From Liolophura sinensis (lineage: Eukaryota > Mollusca > Polyplacophora > Chitonida > Chitonidae): a DNA stretch of 64,000 bases. Of the stretch, positions 13,801 through 26,382 are shown one piece after another (positions within the stretch are counted from its first letter, which is position 1; each line of letters begins with the position of its first letter). The stretch lies in the NCBI RefSeq assembly GCF_032854445.1, contig NC_088302.1, positions 14,255,338 to 14,319,337 on the forward strand, in the 5' to 3' direction. The notes beneath the pieces were generated by a model that had not been told where the DNA came from, did not search any database, and saw only the letters and a list, made by a program, of their open reading frames with translations. Both the position numbers and the translations under genes were made by a program.

Positions 13801-16800
13801 TGAGGAGATTCAGAGCGTGCAAGAGCGATTTTCCTACGTCCAGACGGATAGAGACCAACTGCAGCAGGAATTGGACCTGATCCAAGATGAACTGGAGAAA
13901 CTAACACAACAGTATGAGGTATGCCAGCAGGAGTATAACCAGCTGGAGCAAGACTATGCGGAGCTGCTGGCCGAGAAGGGCAAATTAGAACAGGACATCC
14001 TGAACGTAGAAGTAGGATCCTCATCAGAATCAAACCAGACGATCTCCCCACATGAGCAGGAGGTCCTCATCCAGCAAAATAGCATTCTGTCAGAGGAGAA
14101 AGAAGTGCTGGAAAACAAAGTGCTCAAGCTGGAAACTTCCAAACATATGCTGGAAACAGAGCTGGATAGCCTCAAGGACAAAGGAACGCTCAAGGTCAAA
14201 GTAAGCGATGATAACCAGAACATTGTTACAACCAGTCCAAACTCCACAATCCCACTGTCAACCAGTCCCCTACCAGACAGCTCAGAGAAGGACAAGCAGA
14301 TTAGGTCTCTGCAAGTGAGAATCTCACGGTTACAACAGCAAGTTACAGTGAGTTCTGCTCCTTTTCATTTCCTTGGGTTTTTAGCATACCTGTCTATCTT
14401 GTTTAAGGCCAGTTATCAAAACTTACATATACCAGTTTTTTGTTTGAAAAGCATGTACTCAGCTACATCTAGGGGTGTTCACCGTGTTCCAAGTAAGATC
14501 AACGATGACATAATATCTGAAAAAATCCGACGGTTGACAGAAAATATGCATAATATAGAGGAGTAATAAACAATTATAAAAAATACCCCCAATTGAGTTT
14601 TTTTTTAACAAAAATTCCGGGGTATAATTTTCTTCTTTTGGCATAGAAACATAATCTTTGTTCTATGGTTCCTTTTCATGTGTCCTGTAAAGTCTCTTGA
14701 GTTACATTGGGTACCTAAAACTAGGTGTGCTGGTGAAGACTTTGAGTCTTAGTCTACCCCAGTTAAACTTTGGGTAAGGCTTTGCTGGATTGGCTTTCTC
14801 CGAAATGAGTACTGTGTTAAACGCAAGTGCAAAATAAATTTGTATTTTGTTGTACCCACAGGAGATGGAGAGGAAGCACAAAGATACAGTGAGCACCTAC
14901 AGAACACACCTCATTAGTGCCGTACAGGTGAGGGTCATCTTACCATGTTTAGTCGTACTGTATCACCAGACCTTCGACCTTCTGGAGTATTCCAGGCAGT
15001 CTCTCATACAAGCAGATGTCTATCGCAGGAGACCCTGTGCCCAGTGTCAAAGAATTTCAACAACCCCACACCAGTTAAAATTTTTATTTTGCGGCTGAAT
15101 GCATCTTTGTTCAATGTCAGAGGAGGGATTAAAAATAAATTTAAAATAAAATTTAAAAAATCGCCTGAATCTTGGGAAATGTGGATTATCCCATCAATTT
15201 TTTCTTGTTTGAGATGTATTTTGCATGTGTGTGATTGGAAATCTTTGAAAACAAATCTTTAAAATATAAAGATTGGACAAAATAAATCGCCTGAATCTTG
15301 GGAAATGTGGATTATCCCATCAATTTTTCCTTGTTTGAGATGTATTTTGCATGTGTGTGATTGGAAATCTTTGAAAACAAATCTTTAAAATATAAAGATT
15401 GGACAAAATAAAAAGGTGAAGTCCTCTCATTTTGAACTTTTTAGAGTCAATTTGCTCATAAAACACAAATTAAAATTCCTGTGGCCTAAATTGCTAATGT
15501 ACTTTTGTGGCTTACATGCACATGCAAGTCTAGCTTGGAATGTTTCTTGAAAAAACTTAAGTCAGAAACTACATGTAGAGGTGCAAAAACACTTGTTTAG
15601 GCAAAACAAATATTTTACATTTCTGGTCAATCCCTTGCTCAGGTTCAGTCTCAAGTCCAGTCATGCTGTAGGCCTTATAATTGACAAGCTTGCTGCATGA
15701 ACAGGTGCTTGTATACATGCAGTAGGCCAAGCACTGGTATGGCAGGTCAGCCAGCCACCTTGTACTCTTACTATAAACATAAGGTTGGACCACATTCTGG
15801 TGGCTGAAACAAGGATGTTTTAGTGCATTTTTACAGCAGTGCATACATATATGTGTATGTGGGTATCTTGAGTCAAGTCTGCTACACTAGAAGCTATCTT
15901 TCTACAATTTACATCATTTCTGATGTTTTTACAGGTGGGCGTGGTTTGACTACTTTAAGTTGTCAACAAAATAAAAACGGTTGTTCATTGTGAGATAACA
16001 AGGGTGTTAAGAGGCATTCTCTGAACCTTTTGACGTAAGACAGAAGATAAAATTCTTTTTGTGAGTGTGGTGATTGGATTGTCCCAAAACACTTTTTACA
16101 ACAATGTTTCACAGACAGCCAATCAGAATAAAGAAAGGAACACAGGGAAAATTTGAAGTATTTGAAATTAGGTGTGAAGAGAAATAAAACTTGTTTTCTG
16201 TTCATCGTGCTCTGCTGCTTACTGTAGACTGAAGATGATCCATTGCAGACACCGCCATAGTTTTTGTCCAAAGCTTTGAATAGAGAAAAGCGAGCCATTG
16301 ACAGAAAAGGATGACCGTTTATCATCTTATTGCTGTGTATAGCACTCCCATTCTGTTAAAAACCATTTCAGTCCCACGATGTATAGAGTGCATAGTGAAA
16401 TCCATCAATTTACAGGTTTTACCCCGTGCTTTTGCAAAACTAGAATAAAACAGTTTAAATGTTGTCTGTCAGTCAGGCACCCTGTCCTTTCTCTGCAAAA
16501 ACTGCTCCAGATATGTAATAAAATTCTATGTGCAGATTCATGCTTTGTCCACCTGGGTCAAGCTCAAAACCCAGCCAGATCAATGTATTCTATTTCACAT
16601 ATTTGAGGAAAATATTTTTGATTGTTCTTGTTAAAGTAAAAGAAAGTTAAAATGTGAAGTAAGGTTCATCATGAAAACAATTGAAAATTATGCATAAAAG
16701 TACTTTCATTTATTTTTTCAGATTGTTTGAGAGTAGTGAAAGGCATTCAAATATTTGAAAACTGTGGTGTGCTTTATGAGCGATACTGACGGTATCTAGG

Positions 16801-17186
16801 AACTCTGACATCACCACATTTTTTTCCTGCTGTTCATCAGAAGGAAGGACTTTTGGGGAACATTATTTCAGTAATCTTTCCCTCATGGGTAAAAGGAGTT
16901 ATTCAGTGTTATGATTCCAGTCACCTCACTTTCCTAACCTCTGATAGCATCGTTGATAAAGCCCACCTTAGAAGTCATATGTTTGAGTGCCTTTAACTCT
17001 TTTCACAAAAATCAACGAAAATAAATGAAAGTATATTTATCCAAAGTTTTAATTGGTCTGCTCAGTGTTGCCTTTTCCTTAACTTATTCTATGTTTCTGC
17101 TCTTCTTTCAGGGTCGGATGCATCCAGAAGTTCAGGAAGCTTTACACCATATTATAGACTTACGAAGCAAGGAGGAATACTGCTGA
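1670..17186 (+). CDS. ankyrin-repeat and coiled-coil protein, RAI14 (ankycorbin)/UACA/ANKRD24 family; 3' 13 exons, 5' part outside window
   Basis: Exons: 1670-1764, 2025-2123, 3153-3187, 3970-4047, 5879-5998, 6829-6945, 7431-7472, 8360-8449, 8655-8727, 10157-10266, 13196-14347, 14862-14927 and 17112-17186 (TGA). All join at GT-AG sites with compatible phases, giving 716 codons plus a stop. The first two encode the end of an ankyrin block (TALIFAASKGHREVCELLLK, then HGANAECRDEEG and a degenerate last repeat). The 3rd to 5th are Ser/Pro-rich linker (SPSAPSTPKSPHS). From 6829 on it is mostly heptad coiled coil. The C-terminal module HKDTVSTYRTHLISAVQ plus GRMHPEVQEALHHIIDL is what I recall as typical of RAI14/UACA proteins. 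Family members act at actin-rich cell cortex, junctions and adhesions (family knowledge). Which paralogue this is cannot be decided here. The 35-nt exon at 3153-3187 is the weakest, but the phases need it. Confidence 0.87.
2301..2424 (+). mobile_element. family-1 SINE, 5'-truncated copy in intron
   Basis: Matches the body and 3' part of the abundant family-1 SINE (gcgtgggaaggtcttccagc, then accataatgctggccgccgt, then gtgaaatattcttg). The tRNA-like head and the AAAT tail are absent. Confidence 0.85.
2818..2930 (+). mobile_element. family-1 SINE, 5'-truncated copy in intron
   Basis: Second truncated plus-strand copy, about 520 bp from the first. It begins at gagaaggtctgccagcaacc and ends at aaatattcttgagtac. 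Head and AAAT tail are missing. Confidence 0.85.
6051..6150. repeat. 20-bp tandem repeat, five units, in intron
   Basis: Units agacaattgtggctagcagt lie in perfect 20-bp register at 6091, 6111 and 6131. Two diverged units (6051 and 6071) precede them. The array starts about 50 bp after the donor of the exon ending at 5998. Confidence 0.95.
7793..7830. repeat. (AT)n microsatellite, about 38 bp, intronic
   Basis: Uninterrupted TA dinucleotides in the intron between exons 7431-7472 and 8360-8449. Confidence 0.95.
7955..8225 (+). mobile_element. family-2 SINE copy, diverged
   Basis: Shares modules with the 35690-36028 copy: cagtgtcagtataatgtgac, then cagcactttagtggcacgga, then a ccagaagaagacac motif and a 3' part with catatgattgaaaaatgg. 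It sits in an intron of the ankyrin/coiled-coil gene. Confidence 0.6.
9337..9930. repeat. 41/42-bp minisatellite with trimer higher-order structure, about 15 units
   Basis: The shared core is catttgaatagcagtttcta followed by ccactact. Units start as agtgattgatgacac (A, 42 bp), agtgttgacgaaac (B, 41 bp) or agtgttgacaaaac (C, 41 bp, usually ending tgccactacc). In the second half A-B-C repeats in order with period about 124 bp, so blocks of three units were duplicated together. One unit near 9470 has a small internal deletion. It lies in the intron between exons 8655-8727 and 10157-10266. It reads open on the minus strand in two frames, which I attribute to the repeat. Confidence 0.93.
10000..10110 (+). 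repeat. dispersed repeat fragment, related to 63860-63965
   Basis: The segment with ccttccaaacagacctttaa and ctttctaagatcaacagaac, followed by a ggcgaaatg-like word and attttaggt-like end, is paralleled at 63860-63965. I do not recognise the parent family. Confidence 0.55.
11221..11506 (-). mobile_element. full-length family-1 SINE with 14-bp target-site duplication
   Basis: Read on the minus strand it begins at the tRNA-like head (ctccgtggctcagttggtta; box B region near gtgagttcaagtccagctc). It then runs through the family body and ends in caccaatcaaataaataaat. The duplication gcattgtctattta flanks it at 11219-11232 and 11507-11520, overlapping the tail. Head, TSD and A/T-rich tail show LINE-mediated retroposition of a Pol III transcript. 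Confidence 0.95.
12581..12829 (-). mobile_element. family-1 SINE, near full length
   Basis: Minus-strand copy with head (ctcagttggttagcatgcta) and tail; about 20 bp of the body are lost. It lies about 1.1 kb from the 11221-11506 copy in the same 2.9-kb intron and same orientation. The TSD is no longer clear. Confidence 0.92.
13196..14347 (+). CDS. large coiled-coil exon of the RAI14/UACA-type gene
   Basis: This is a single 1152-nt phase 0-0 exon of 384 codons, more than half of the visible coding sequence. It starts after tttactacag and ends at ACA|GTGAGT. It opens with a Ser-rich segment (LSQSPLTHSISGLSEGESG), then about 200 residues rich in E, K, L and Q with heptad spacing. A Ser/Thr/Pro break follows (TTSPNSTIPLSTSPLPDSSE), then a short helix. 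The open reading continues past the donor to 14566, but that part looks like intron and ends without a family motif. An alternative retained-intron C-terminus cannot be excluded. Confidence 0.88.
15161..15412. repeat. 126-bp direct tandem duplication, two near-identical copies
   Basis: Copies start with tcgcctgaatcttgggaaat at 15161 and 15287 and each ends with gattggacaaaataaa. I see a single substitution between them, in the T-run after catcaa. It lies in the last intron of the ankyrin/coiled-coil gene and looks recent. Confidence 0.95.
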
Positions 17187-20100
17187 TGTGGGGTGTGGCA
17201 GGGGGAGTGGAGGGTGGGGCAGGGGAGTAGTGAGAGTAGTGACTTTCCTCCTCTTTTGAACTCATCAATCTTGCGAGTACAAAATGCTTTCCTCAAAGGG
17301 CATTTCGCTCTAGTGTTTTTATGTACTTCATGCTACTCAGGGCTTTGTACAATTTTAACTCTGCTGTTGAAATTTTTTTATGTCCACCATAAGGAGGTTT
17401 ATCAAGCATGCATCTTGATTTGTAAAATCATTCATGAACTATGTATGTACCAATGCTTGTACATGTTGGTGGACAGCAAGAAGAGTCAGTTTAGCGAGTT
17501 GAGAGAGTTCAAGTTTAGAGTTCAGCTCAAGTCTCTTCCCCAAAGGAAATAGGAAATACTTTGTGAAGTTTTTGACTGTTAAAAGTGCAAAGCTGTGACC
17601 CCCATCCCCCCACCCCCCAACCTTTCCAGTCTTACCGCTCAGTTATCTCAGGTAATTGGTCAGTCATTGGTCCTTTTCTTCTTGCACCTTGACCACACAG
17701 TTTGTCCTCATTAGTAATCCTGAGTGAGAGTGTGTCAGCTCTGTCCATGTTTAATTACTTCTAAGACGTGACTGAGCGAATTAAATGTTATCAGTGGACC
17801 AAATACTAAGCTGGTTTAACACCATTGGCTGGGATATAAATTGACCTTGTGGTCATCATAGTAAATTATCTTATTGTCCCTTATCCTATGTGGCTGTGAG
17901 GTCACCTCAGCTCGGCCAATCGTTTAGAGATGATAGTGTGCTAGATTAGCCATGTCGTGAAGCTGAATCAGTTTAATGAGTATACCGACAAAACATCCTG
18001 TCTTGTAACAAAAAAAGCAGCAAAAAACAAAGATTTGCCGCCCCAGGAGATACGTGTACCTATCCATGTATGTGAATGCAGCAAGACCAGAAGTGTAGCA
18101 GTCTAGACGCTCTGTTATTATACTTGCTGTTTGATGGTATTAACTCAAGTGGAACATCCAAGCAGCTGGTAAAAAGGCCTAGACCTTGCCCCAGGCACAA
18201 TGTACATATGTGAGCAAATTACCGAGCCTGAGCATCGCCCGAAATACCACACGTAGTCCTTCAGAGTCATTACGCCGACAGCCTTTAACTGGTTACGTCT
18301 GGATTATGTTTTGAGTAGAGTTAATCTTTTTGTCCTGGATTGTTATCTTGTTGTTTTGTCTCTCTGCTCGGATTGGCTGTCCCATGCACTGCAGCTCCTG
18401 TTATTCTGCAGTAACTGCTAGACCGGAAGTACATGCAAATGTAACAATAGCGGAAACAGCTGAGAAATTAGCCCTTTGGCTTTTTCCACAGATTTTCCAC
18501 GCAGATTAAAATGTTTTTGGTTTACTGTCATTCTTAAGTAATGTAATAAAAACGGTTTTTTTTGTTTTTTTTTTGCAAACCACACAGCCGGTTCAAGAGT
18601 TCTAATACTGATAAAGCAGCCAGTAAACTAACCTAACATCCACTTCTATTATGTCTGAAGTCACTCCATTTATTTCAATCTTCCAAAATTCTATACAAGT
18701 TGAGTTGTAAAGTTATTATCTTAGTAAACAAGACAACGCAGACAAAACATTCAGTTAAGTTTGTAACAGTCTTAAAATGTAATTAAATTCACTAGATGTA
18801 CATGTAGTTACTATTTTCTTTACCTTTTGGAACATAACGGAAAAGAAGCTGTAGATGCAATTTTTCCACTGAAAATATTTAACTTTAAATGCGTTGTTGA
18901 AAAGTTTTGTTCTGCACTGATGTACATGTAGCAAAATTGATATCTTAGGCCAACTTAAATTTTTTTATATATATATATAACTGTAATTCGTCAACTGTTT
19001 CACATGTTTACAAGGTGTTTATTTAACTATATGCTGTGTCGTTCTATATAGGCTGATAAAATTATACTTTTTGTGAAGTCCTTAAATCTGCCAACACAAC
19101 CAGTGTAGTTTTGTATCTGAGATCAAATTAAAAAGGCGCATAAATTGCACTGAAAGTTGCCCTTTTATATACGAAAAGGTTGGGATTTAGGATCGATACA
19201 TGTAACAAGCACATTTTGATTATTCATTATTATATGTTGTAAGTTTTTGAAAATTTATAACATAATTTATGTACTTTTAAGTGTGCACTTTAATAAGAAA
19301 CATAAATGAAGTAGGTTTGAAACACAGGTTTGGTGTTGTGGAGTTCTTGGAAGTTTGAACTAGTCTGCTAATCAGGTATTCTGTATTGTATACATATTAT
19401 TGACAATGGCAAAAGTTGGTGCTAGTTTCTCCTGTGCAGAAGTGAAATGTTCTGTTTTTGTGATTTTTTTTTCTTACCAGAGATTTCATTATGCATGATA
19501 ATGTGTACATCCAGTTCTTATCTAATCAAATCATTGTACCTGTGTGACAAGTAGCAGTTATCAGTTGATCTTGCTCTGATTGGACAGCTGACAGATATGT
19601 TTTGTATCATGCCTGTTTTGATTGGCTCCTGACTTGTGGTTTTTTATGCTTAATGTCACATGTGATAAGAGATGAGTGTTGCATTTTTTTAACGCAGATT
19701 ATGCATCAGATAACGTGCTGTGGTATTTTAACTGCCCATCATGACACTCTGGGTCTGCGTTAAAGTTAAATATACCCTAATTTTTCTAATTTTGGGGACA
19801 GATATTAGTAGTGTTGAAAGTAGAAAATACATTTCTTTACCAGAATTTTGGAAAAGTAAACATATGAGTGTGTTGTTCATTAGATGGTTTAACCAAGGAG
19901 AGAAAAAAAGAAATTCATTCCTGCTACAATTACATATGTATTGGCTAAAAAGAGCAGACCATGTGACCCAAAAATTAGAAGAAATAGGGTAGTACATGTA
20001 GTACAAAGGGAAAAACAAATACCCAGCTTTGTGTGAATTGCTATCATTGGAATCTTCACGATGTGCGAGTTTGGAGTTTGTTTGTGTTGGTAGACAGTCA

Positions 20101-22347
20101 CCTGTGCTGGTAATATGGAGCACATTAAAAAACATAATTCATGTTGTTCATTATCTATAGGTAAATCTTCCCATTTTCCTATTTGGGTGGGTAGTTATTT
20201 TCAGGCTTTCAGCTGTAAAATGGCTACATCATGGAAGCTTGACGTTTGTAGGAGTTGCAGTAGCGTAAGTATTTTTGAAGTTGCAGCAGACCACATTGAC
20301 TGAGGTTGCAACATATCTCATTTTTGTTATCTCATTAGGTTGAGTAAAGCATGATACATATTGTATTTCAAGATCAAATTTGTTGTTTGAATTATTTCAC
20401 TCAACATTTGACTTGAGTTAAAGAGTATAAAATATATGTAATTATGTCACATAAAATATTTTGCTGAAAATAGAGTACACGGTAGATGGCTATCAAAAGA
20501 TTCATTACCACAATTTTGATTCAATCAGATTCAGTTTGGGTAATGAGAAGTTAATCTTAAAAAATTCAACAAGTCACGCGTTGAAAGAACAATGTCTGTT
20601 ACTCCGATTTTGTCTTAGCACAGAATAACTGCCGACTCAGCGATAAGCAGCAATTTCCAGCAGCTGGATTATCATAAACATTGTATTAATTGTTATTTTG
20701 TAACTACTACGTGTAGAGTATAGAAGAGCAGCTACTTGCCTATTTATTTTATGAACTATTTATACCAGTGGAAGGCCTGAAATGTGTAGTGACCAGTATT
20801 ATGTAACATTGATTAATCCTCAATTAGGCAACATATGTGTGTATTAAAATGCATCGATGTTAAAGTCTTTGTAAATATGCAATGAACCAGGTGGGTTTTT
20901 GCTCTTTACATAAACTAGAAGAACCTTTTAGATCTGACAACTTGGGTTGGGTTAAATGAAAGATAAATACATGTACTACTACATGGTGTATGTTCAACAC
21001 ACATCTTAGTATTGACTTTTTGTCTTCCAAAAACATATCCTAGAGTCTGAAGATTTCCGTATCATAGATGTTGGTTCTCTCACTCTCTTGACTTCTTTTT
21101 TTTAATTTGCTGTGTAGGATGGACTAGGTAAATTTTACATACCTAATAAATTTGTCGCCTACATTGGAAGGTGTACTTGAACATCAAATCTCTCCAGATC
21201 TTCTCTGCAAGCCTATGAAGTTTATATTAATAAAACATCAAGATCAAGAATTATTGAACGAAATAATTAGTGACTTTAATTAAAAGTCTTACAAATACAT
21301 ATTGATTCATTTATGCTAGTTGTGGAGTCCTGCCTGAAAAGTGAAAAGACAATGCTGTTATATGGCTCCAAAATAATGTTAAATATAACATTTTAAGGCC
21401 CAAAAGGAAATCTCCAATGGAAAGTATTGACAAAGTGGCTGTTTCGTTTTATAATGGTGATACCAACTTTATCTTCATGATCTTTAAACTTTCATGTCCA
21501 GGACTTTTTATTATGTGCTCTTTTATTCATCTAGTTTTCTTGCTTGATATTAAATTTTCTTTGCATACATGCGTGTGTTTATCTTATTGACATAACACAA
21601 AACTGTATGTGCCATGTATATAGATATGTATTTGTACTTACATATGAAATGATGTTTCTGCCTTATGTACCAATAATCTTAATGGAAAGTTTGATACAAT
21701 ATGTAGTTAATTTTACACATATAGTGTATGAGTGTCTTTCTGCGTGCTTGTTTTGCTAATATACAACATGTGTATATTTCAATACATCTTCACGTATTTG
21801 TATATCAGAACACTGTTGGTAATATTAATAACTGTAAAAATTGAAGATAAAATATTTTTTTTTTTAAATTCACTATGTTAAATTACAAGTGAAATAATCT
21901 TGCACCGCTATGCCCTGTTGGCCGGTCCCTGTTCAAGGTTTAAAATATGGTTTGATAATTATATACATAATTCACAGTGAATATTCAATTGAGATAGTTG
22001 TCAAATATTCATTGCTTAATCGTTTATATAGAAAATTCTATATCAATTTTATGAAAGTGTTTCAGCCATTTTGTATTTTTTATACCTTTGTACTTGAAAC
22101 AGAATGTCATGTTTACTTATAACAAAAAAAAAAGAACAATGGTTATAACAACCATATTTTGTTGATGTTAAGAAGCCTCATTTTTGCATGAAGTGCTGAA
22201 TAACCAAACTAATGGAGAATGATAAAGCTTTAGTAAGAAAATGTGATGCACTCATTTCATTCCATGTTAAAATATTTGCAGATTGTACTTACCTTTACTG
22301 AATACGTTATATACTGTTTCAGGTGACGCAAGTTTTACTTAATTAAA
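17187..22347 (+). other. candidate long 3' UTR of the RAI14/UACA-type gene
   Basis: After the stop at 17184-17186 there is about 5.1 kb of AT-rich DNA with no coding exon and no family-1 SINE, unlike the flanking DNA. An ATTAAA at 22342-22347 is followed by a GT-rich stretch (ctgtgtttgtattgtttta), a plausible poly(A) site. AATAAA also occurs near 21144 and 21229, so shorter forms are possible. The assignment is inference from repeat paucity and the signal. Confidence 0.4.
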
Positions 22348-22580
22348 AGAGTTTATGTTATACCTTGACCAACCTGTGTTTGTATTGTTTTATTGTAGGT
22401 TATTTTATCATAATCACTAGGCCACAGCAGGTGCGCAGTCTCAATCCAAGTTTTATACCGTGAATTTGAGGATTGTTACGCCCCTATACTGTGTATACAT
22501 GAGTACATATCTGTTGTCACAAGTTCAGCTGTGTAAACGAACAAAAATGGGTGTTTACCTGAGAAGATACATTGGTTCAT

Positions 22581-22862
22581 CCCTGTGATCTGTCCAGTTC
22601 TCTCCAAACATATGACAGTGTACAGTGGTTCTTCACTGAGATATGCCCATTTTCCTAAAGAAAAATGACAAGGTACAGTGGTTCTTCACTGAGAGGTACA
22701 GTGGTTCTTCACTGAGATGTGCCCAGTTTCCTAAAGGAAACTGACAAAGCACAGTGGTTCTTCACTGTGATCTGTCCAGTTTCCTCCACACATATGACAA
22801 GCTGCAGTGGTTTCCTGGCTGATGTGCTCTGCTTCCTTCCACGCATACATCTGATAACCGAC
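22581..22862. repeat. degenerate tandem repeat, about 55-bp units
   Basis: Units share cagtggttcttcactgagat, then a cccagtttcct-like word and an atgacaag end. About five units are visible, one shortened to about 22 bp near 22680. The wording (cagtggtt, gtttcctcca, catatgaca) resembles the family-3 SINE body, so the array may have grown from such an element. Confidence 0.8.
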
Positions 22863-23439
22863 ATGTTAGCAAAACATTTAGCTGTGACACCTAGCTGTAT
22901 TAATTTAGGCGCTTGACATATATGTCAAAACTTCGACATCCCATTTAACATTGTCTCTATATACATTTTTCATGGTAAGGTTCATTCACTTAACGAGCGA
23001 CCTGTGTGCAAGACGAAACGAAACAATACGCCTTCATGCCTTTGACGTCAATGGTACACGTGGCACCATTTAACTTCATCGAGACAAGGGGAGGGTTCCA
23101 CAAAGCCATTCCCGACAAATATGATTTTGACCCTTATTTTCGTGCCATAAAGATTAAATTGTCATCATCGCATAAATGTTATCTTTAGACATGGTACAGT
23201 CGTTCTTCACCGTGACAATCATTAGACAAATATCTAAAAATTTCGACTTCTTGTACCGTACAAAAATGTGAGTATTGTGACGAGGTTTTGAATTTGAGGA
23301 GCCAGAAATGCGTCTTGGGCATTATATATAAGGCAGCACTGTCAGCAGATTGATGTATGCTTGTTTTATGTTATACTAACGCGTTTTCAGTCACATTACG
23401 ACAAGGAGTTGTGTGAACATATATGTACTGAGTTTTCTT

Positions 23440-23560
23440 GTGGCAGGGCGAGTCCATACCGTCAAATTAAGTCCTACCGCCATTGAAGTATCATGCCAAA
23501 GACGCCCGATATGAAACTCCACCTAGTCACAATACTAGCACCCTGCCAGTTAAGCAGTCC
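23440..23560 (-). mobile_element. family-2 SINE fragment
   Basis: Reverse complement of the family-2 body: cttgtggcagggcgagtcca, then caaagacgcccgatatgaaa. It parallels the minus-strand copy at 38940-39248. Head and 3' end are not recognisable. Confidence 0.55.
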
Positions 23561-23619
23561 AGAGTTGTGGAGATAACTTATTCCACCTATAACTATACAC
23601 CCCAAAAATTAATGTTGAT

Positions 23620-23812
23620 TTAACAGAAAGTCTCTTGTCTGAGTGATGCTAGAATGTATTCTGTTATTGCAACAGATTATTCTGGTAAATATAACGCATC
23701 TATTCTGTTAATTCAACGTAAAGGTTTCATTAGAATAAGAGGATATTATGTGGAATATGACACATTATTATGTTATAATAACAGACAAGACAACAGATTT
23801 CTTTTAAAATGA
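23620..23812. mobile_element. possible short foldback (MITE-like) element
   Basis: The left end has aacagaaagtctcttgtctg; the right end reads on the opposite strand as aaaagaaatctgttgtcttg then tctg. The ends thus form an imperfect inverted repeat of about 20 bp around an AT-rich core. No clear TSD. Weak call. Confidence 0.35.
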
Positions 23813-23890
23813 GATTAGTTTTTTTGAGCGTATAGATTAAAACCGTACAACAGAAACCGAAGATATGTCATAACTTTATTGTCCACTAAA

Positions 23891-24120
23891 ATCAAGAATA
23901 TTTCACTTATACAACGGTGGCCAGCATTCTGGTGGAAGAAACCGGCCAGAACCCGGGGGAAACCGACGACTATCCGCAGGTAGCTGTCAGATCTTTTTAC
24001 GTACCACCGCTGAAGAAGCCATGATGGGCTGGACTTGAACTGACCGCGACCGCATTGGTGATAGGCTCCTGGGTCACTCTGCCACGCTGGCACGCTAAAC
24101 ATCTCGACCACGGAGCCCCC
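23891..24120 (-). mobile_element. family-1 SINE, lacking the 3' tail
   Basis: Minus-strand copy running from the tRNA-like head (gggggctccgtggtcgagat) to tcttga. The distal caatcaaataaat tail is missing. It is more diverged than the 11221 and 61546 copies. Confidence 0.9.
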
Positions 24121-26260
24121 CAGCTAGGGTGTTTTTATTCTACACGATATGATGAGTGCAGGTGAAGACGAAGACCGCAAATATCCGGCACAGAGAGATA
24201 AATGTATAGACAAGATTCTGCCAAGTTCATTGGTGCATGCGCAAAACGTTTTCTATCGTATAATTGTTCACTAATCTCCCTGAATCCATCTTGAATTCCG
24301 TTAAGTTACTATTTTGTAGAAATTATACGCCTGCTCGATAAAACACAATAGTGCGATCTCATTCACGACAAAATCTTGAAAACTTTTTAAGAGTGTACCC
24401 GATATACCGAAATCATGCGTTCCTATTTTTCATTTATGCTTTTACATCATATTTTTTATTCTATATGTAATATATAAACCTATGTACAAATCAAATAGAT
24501 TTTTCAGTATAACAGCATTTTATAAGATTGCATGGCATGTATACCCTTTATTTTGCCGGCCATTCTGAGAATCTTTACATCCTGACTGGTAAATGAAACA
24601 CAAATATTATAATTGGTCGCTTGACGGAACAATATTATTTTGGATATTGTTATGGTTTGGCTGTTATATGGAGAAAGGCCGAATGTTTCATTTGAACAAA
24701 GGAGAATTATACTGTACAGCCATGCATTAGTATATATATGTGTGTGTGTGTCTGTGTAAAAAAAACTTTTGTCGGATTGGTCAATTCTACTGGCGTTTCA
24801 GATTAGCCCCAGGCTGTGTAAAAGTTTTATTCCTCTGTATTTTTTCCGGCAAAATAGTTCATTGAAATTATGTAATCTTAAATACAATCTATGTATCTCC
24901 GCCCCCTTTTTTTGTGTTTGGGTTTGATCGTTTTCGACCTATCATTATATCGGCCAAATATAGACTGTCGGAATAAATTAGGCAATTGTAAATACATACG
25001 ATCTGCATGTATGTATCGTATGTATGCGCTACCATATACGAAAGACGCAAAAAGTAGATGTCCAGTTAGCTATTTTTCTTCGTAAAAGAAGGTGAACTGC
25101 AGATGTGTAAGAAAAAGGAGAATGCAGACATGACGTCTATATACCACTGAAAGTTTTCTGTAATGTTTATATCCGCACAGCAGATATAAAATTATTACTT
25201 TGTCGGGAAAAAAGTAACTATATACGTTTTTTTTAACCTTCAGCAATAGTAACTTGCAAGCCACAAATCTGCATCAAGCCACAATGCAATTAGATACATT
25301 TGCAAAACATATCTATATTTCGAGTCAAAAAAACGCAAAATGAGTAGCATACACTGACCTGAGCTATAGCTTGCATGTGGGAATATGTGCCACTGTTTAG
25401 AAGTGTAGCACGCACCTGCATAAGTTAGAATTCGCTATGTACATTTTATACCTTGTCACCGTTTGATGGTGGACAAAATAATAAAGGGCGTGGTAGTATC
25501 ACAAACAGACTGCCGCGAGATTGTCTCTGCTCCAACCACTGCAAACCTTAAAGTTATTTACAATAATTTACATTGGAGACAGGAAACTATGCATTGTAGA
25601 CAATAACTCTTTATATTTATCTTGTCGCTCTGTGGTATTTACAGTAATCGATTTGTTTTTGTTTATAGGCTCCATTCACGTGTAGGTCCCCAGATGATGC
25701 ACAACCGATCAACACAAAATTGAACGAATACGAGAAACTTTTTTATTATTAACAAGTTAGTCTTTGTAACTTATGTTTACACGAAATATACTGAGATCTG
25801 TATTATCTTTTAAAACGTTGCTGATTTTTTTTTATTTCAAAAATTGTGTGATTCGTGCGGATGAAGTTCTACAAATATTGACTATGTATACAGTAATTTA
25901 TCTGCGCTGTTGTTAACTTTTCCTGTCCTGGTTGTTTTTGTAAAGTATATTTGTGGTTTCCATTGTATGACCTCCGCATAAAAGAATGCCCTTTGTTGAT
26001 TGTATATGCGGTGTTTTATTTGTATAGGCGTCAAAGGGCTTTCATCCGTTGGCCTAGTTTTGAATAAACGAATATATAATATTTATCTCATCATATCATG
26101 TTTGAAGCTTGTAGTGACACCTGTTGCAGTTTATAGTATACTCTGTTGGAATATGGCACGCAGAGCTATGATATAAATGCAGTTAAGTTGACACAGGTTT
26201 CAGAATGTAAACTCACCCTTCTCCACCTCTCAATAAACAATTTATGTTAGATATCCATAT

Positions 26261-26382
26261 TATTTATTTATTTGATTGATGTTTTACGCCGTACTCAAGA
26301 ATATTTCACTTTTACAACGGCGGCCAGTATTATGGTGGGTGGAAACCATGCACAGCCACATCCGTAGTTTGTTGCCTGACCT
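26261..26382 (-). mobile_element. family-1 SINE, 5'-truncated
   Basis: Only the tail and distal body remain (tatttatttatttgattgat, then acgccgtactcaagaatatt). The sequence is lost after the gttgcctgacc region. Confidence 0.88.
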
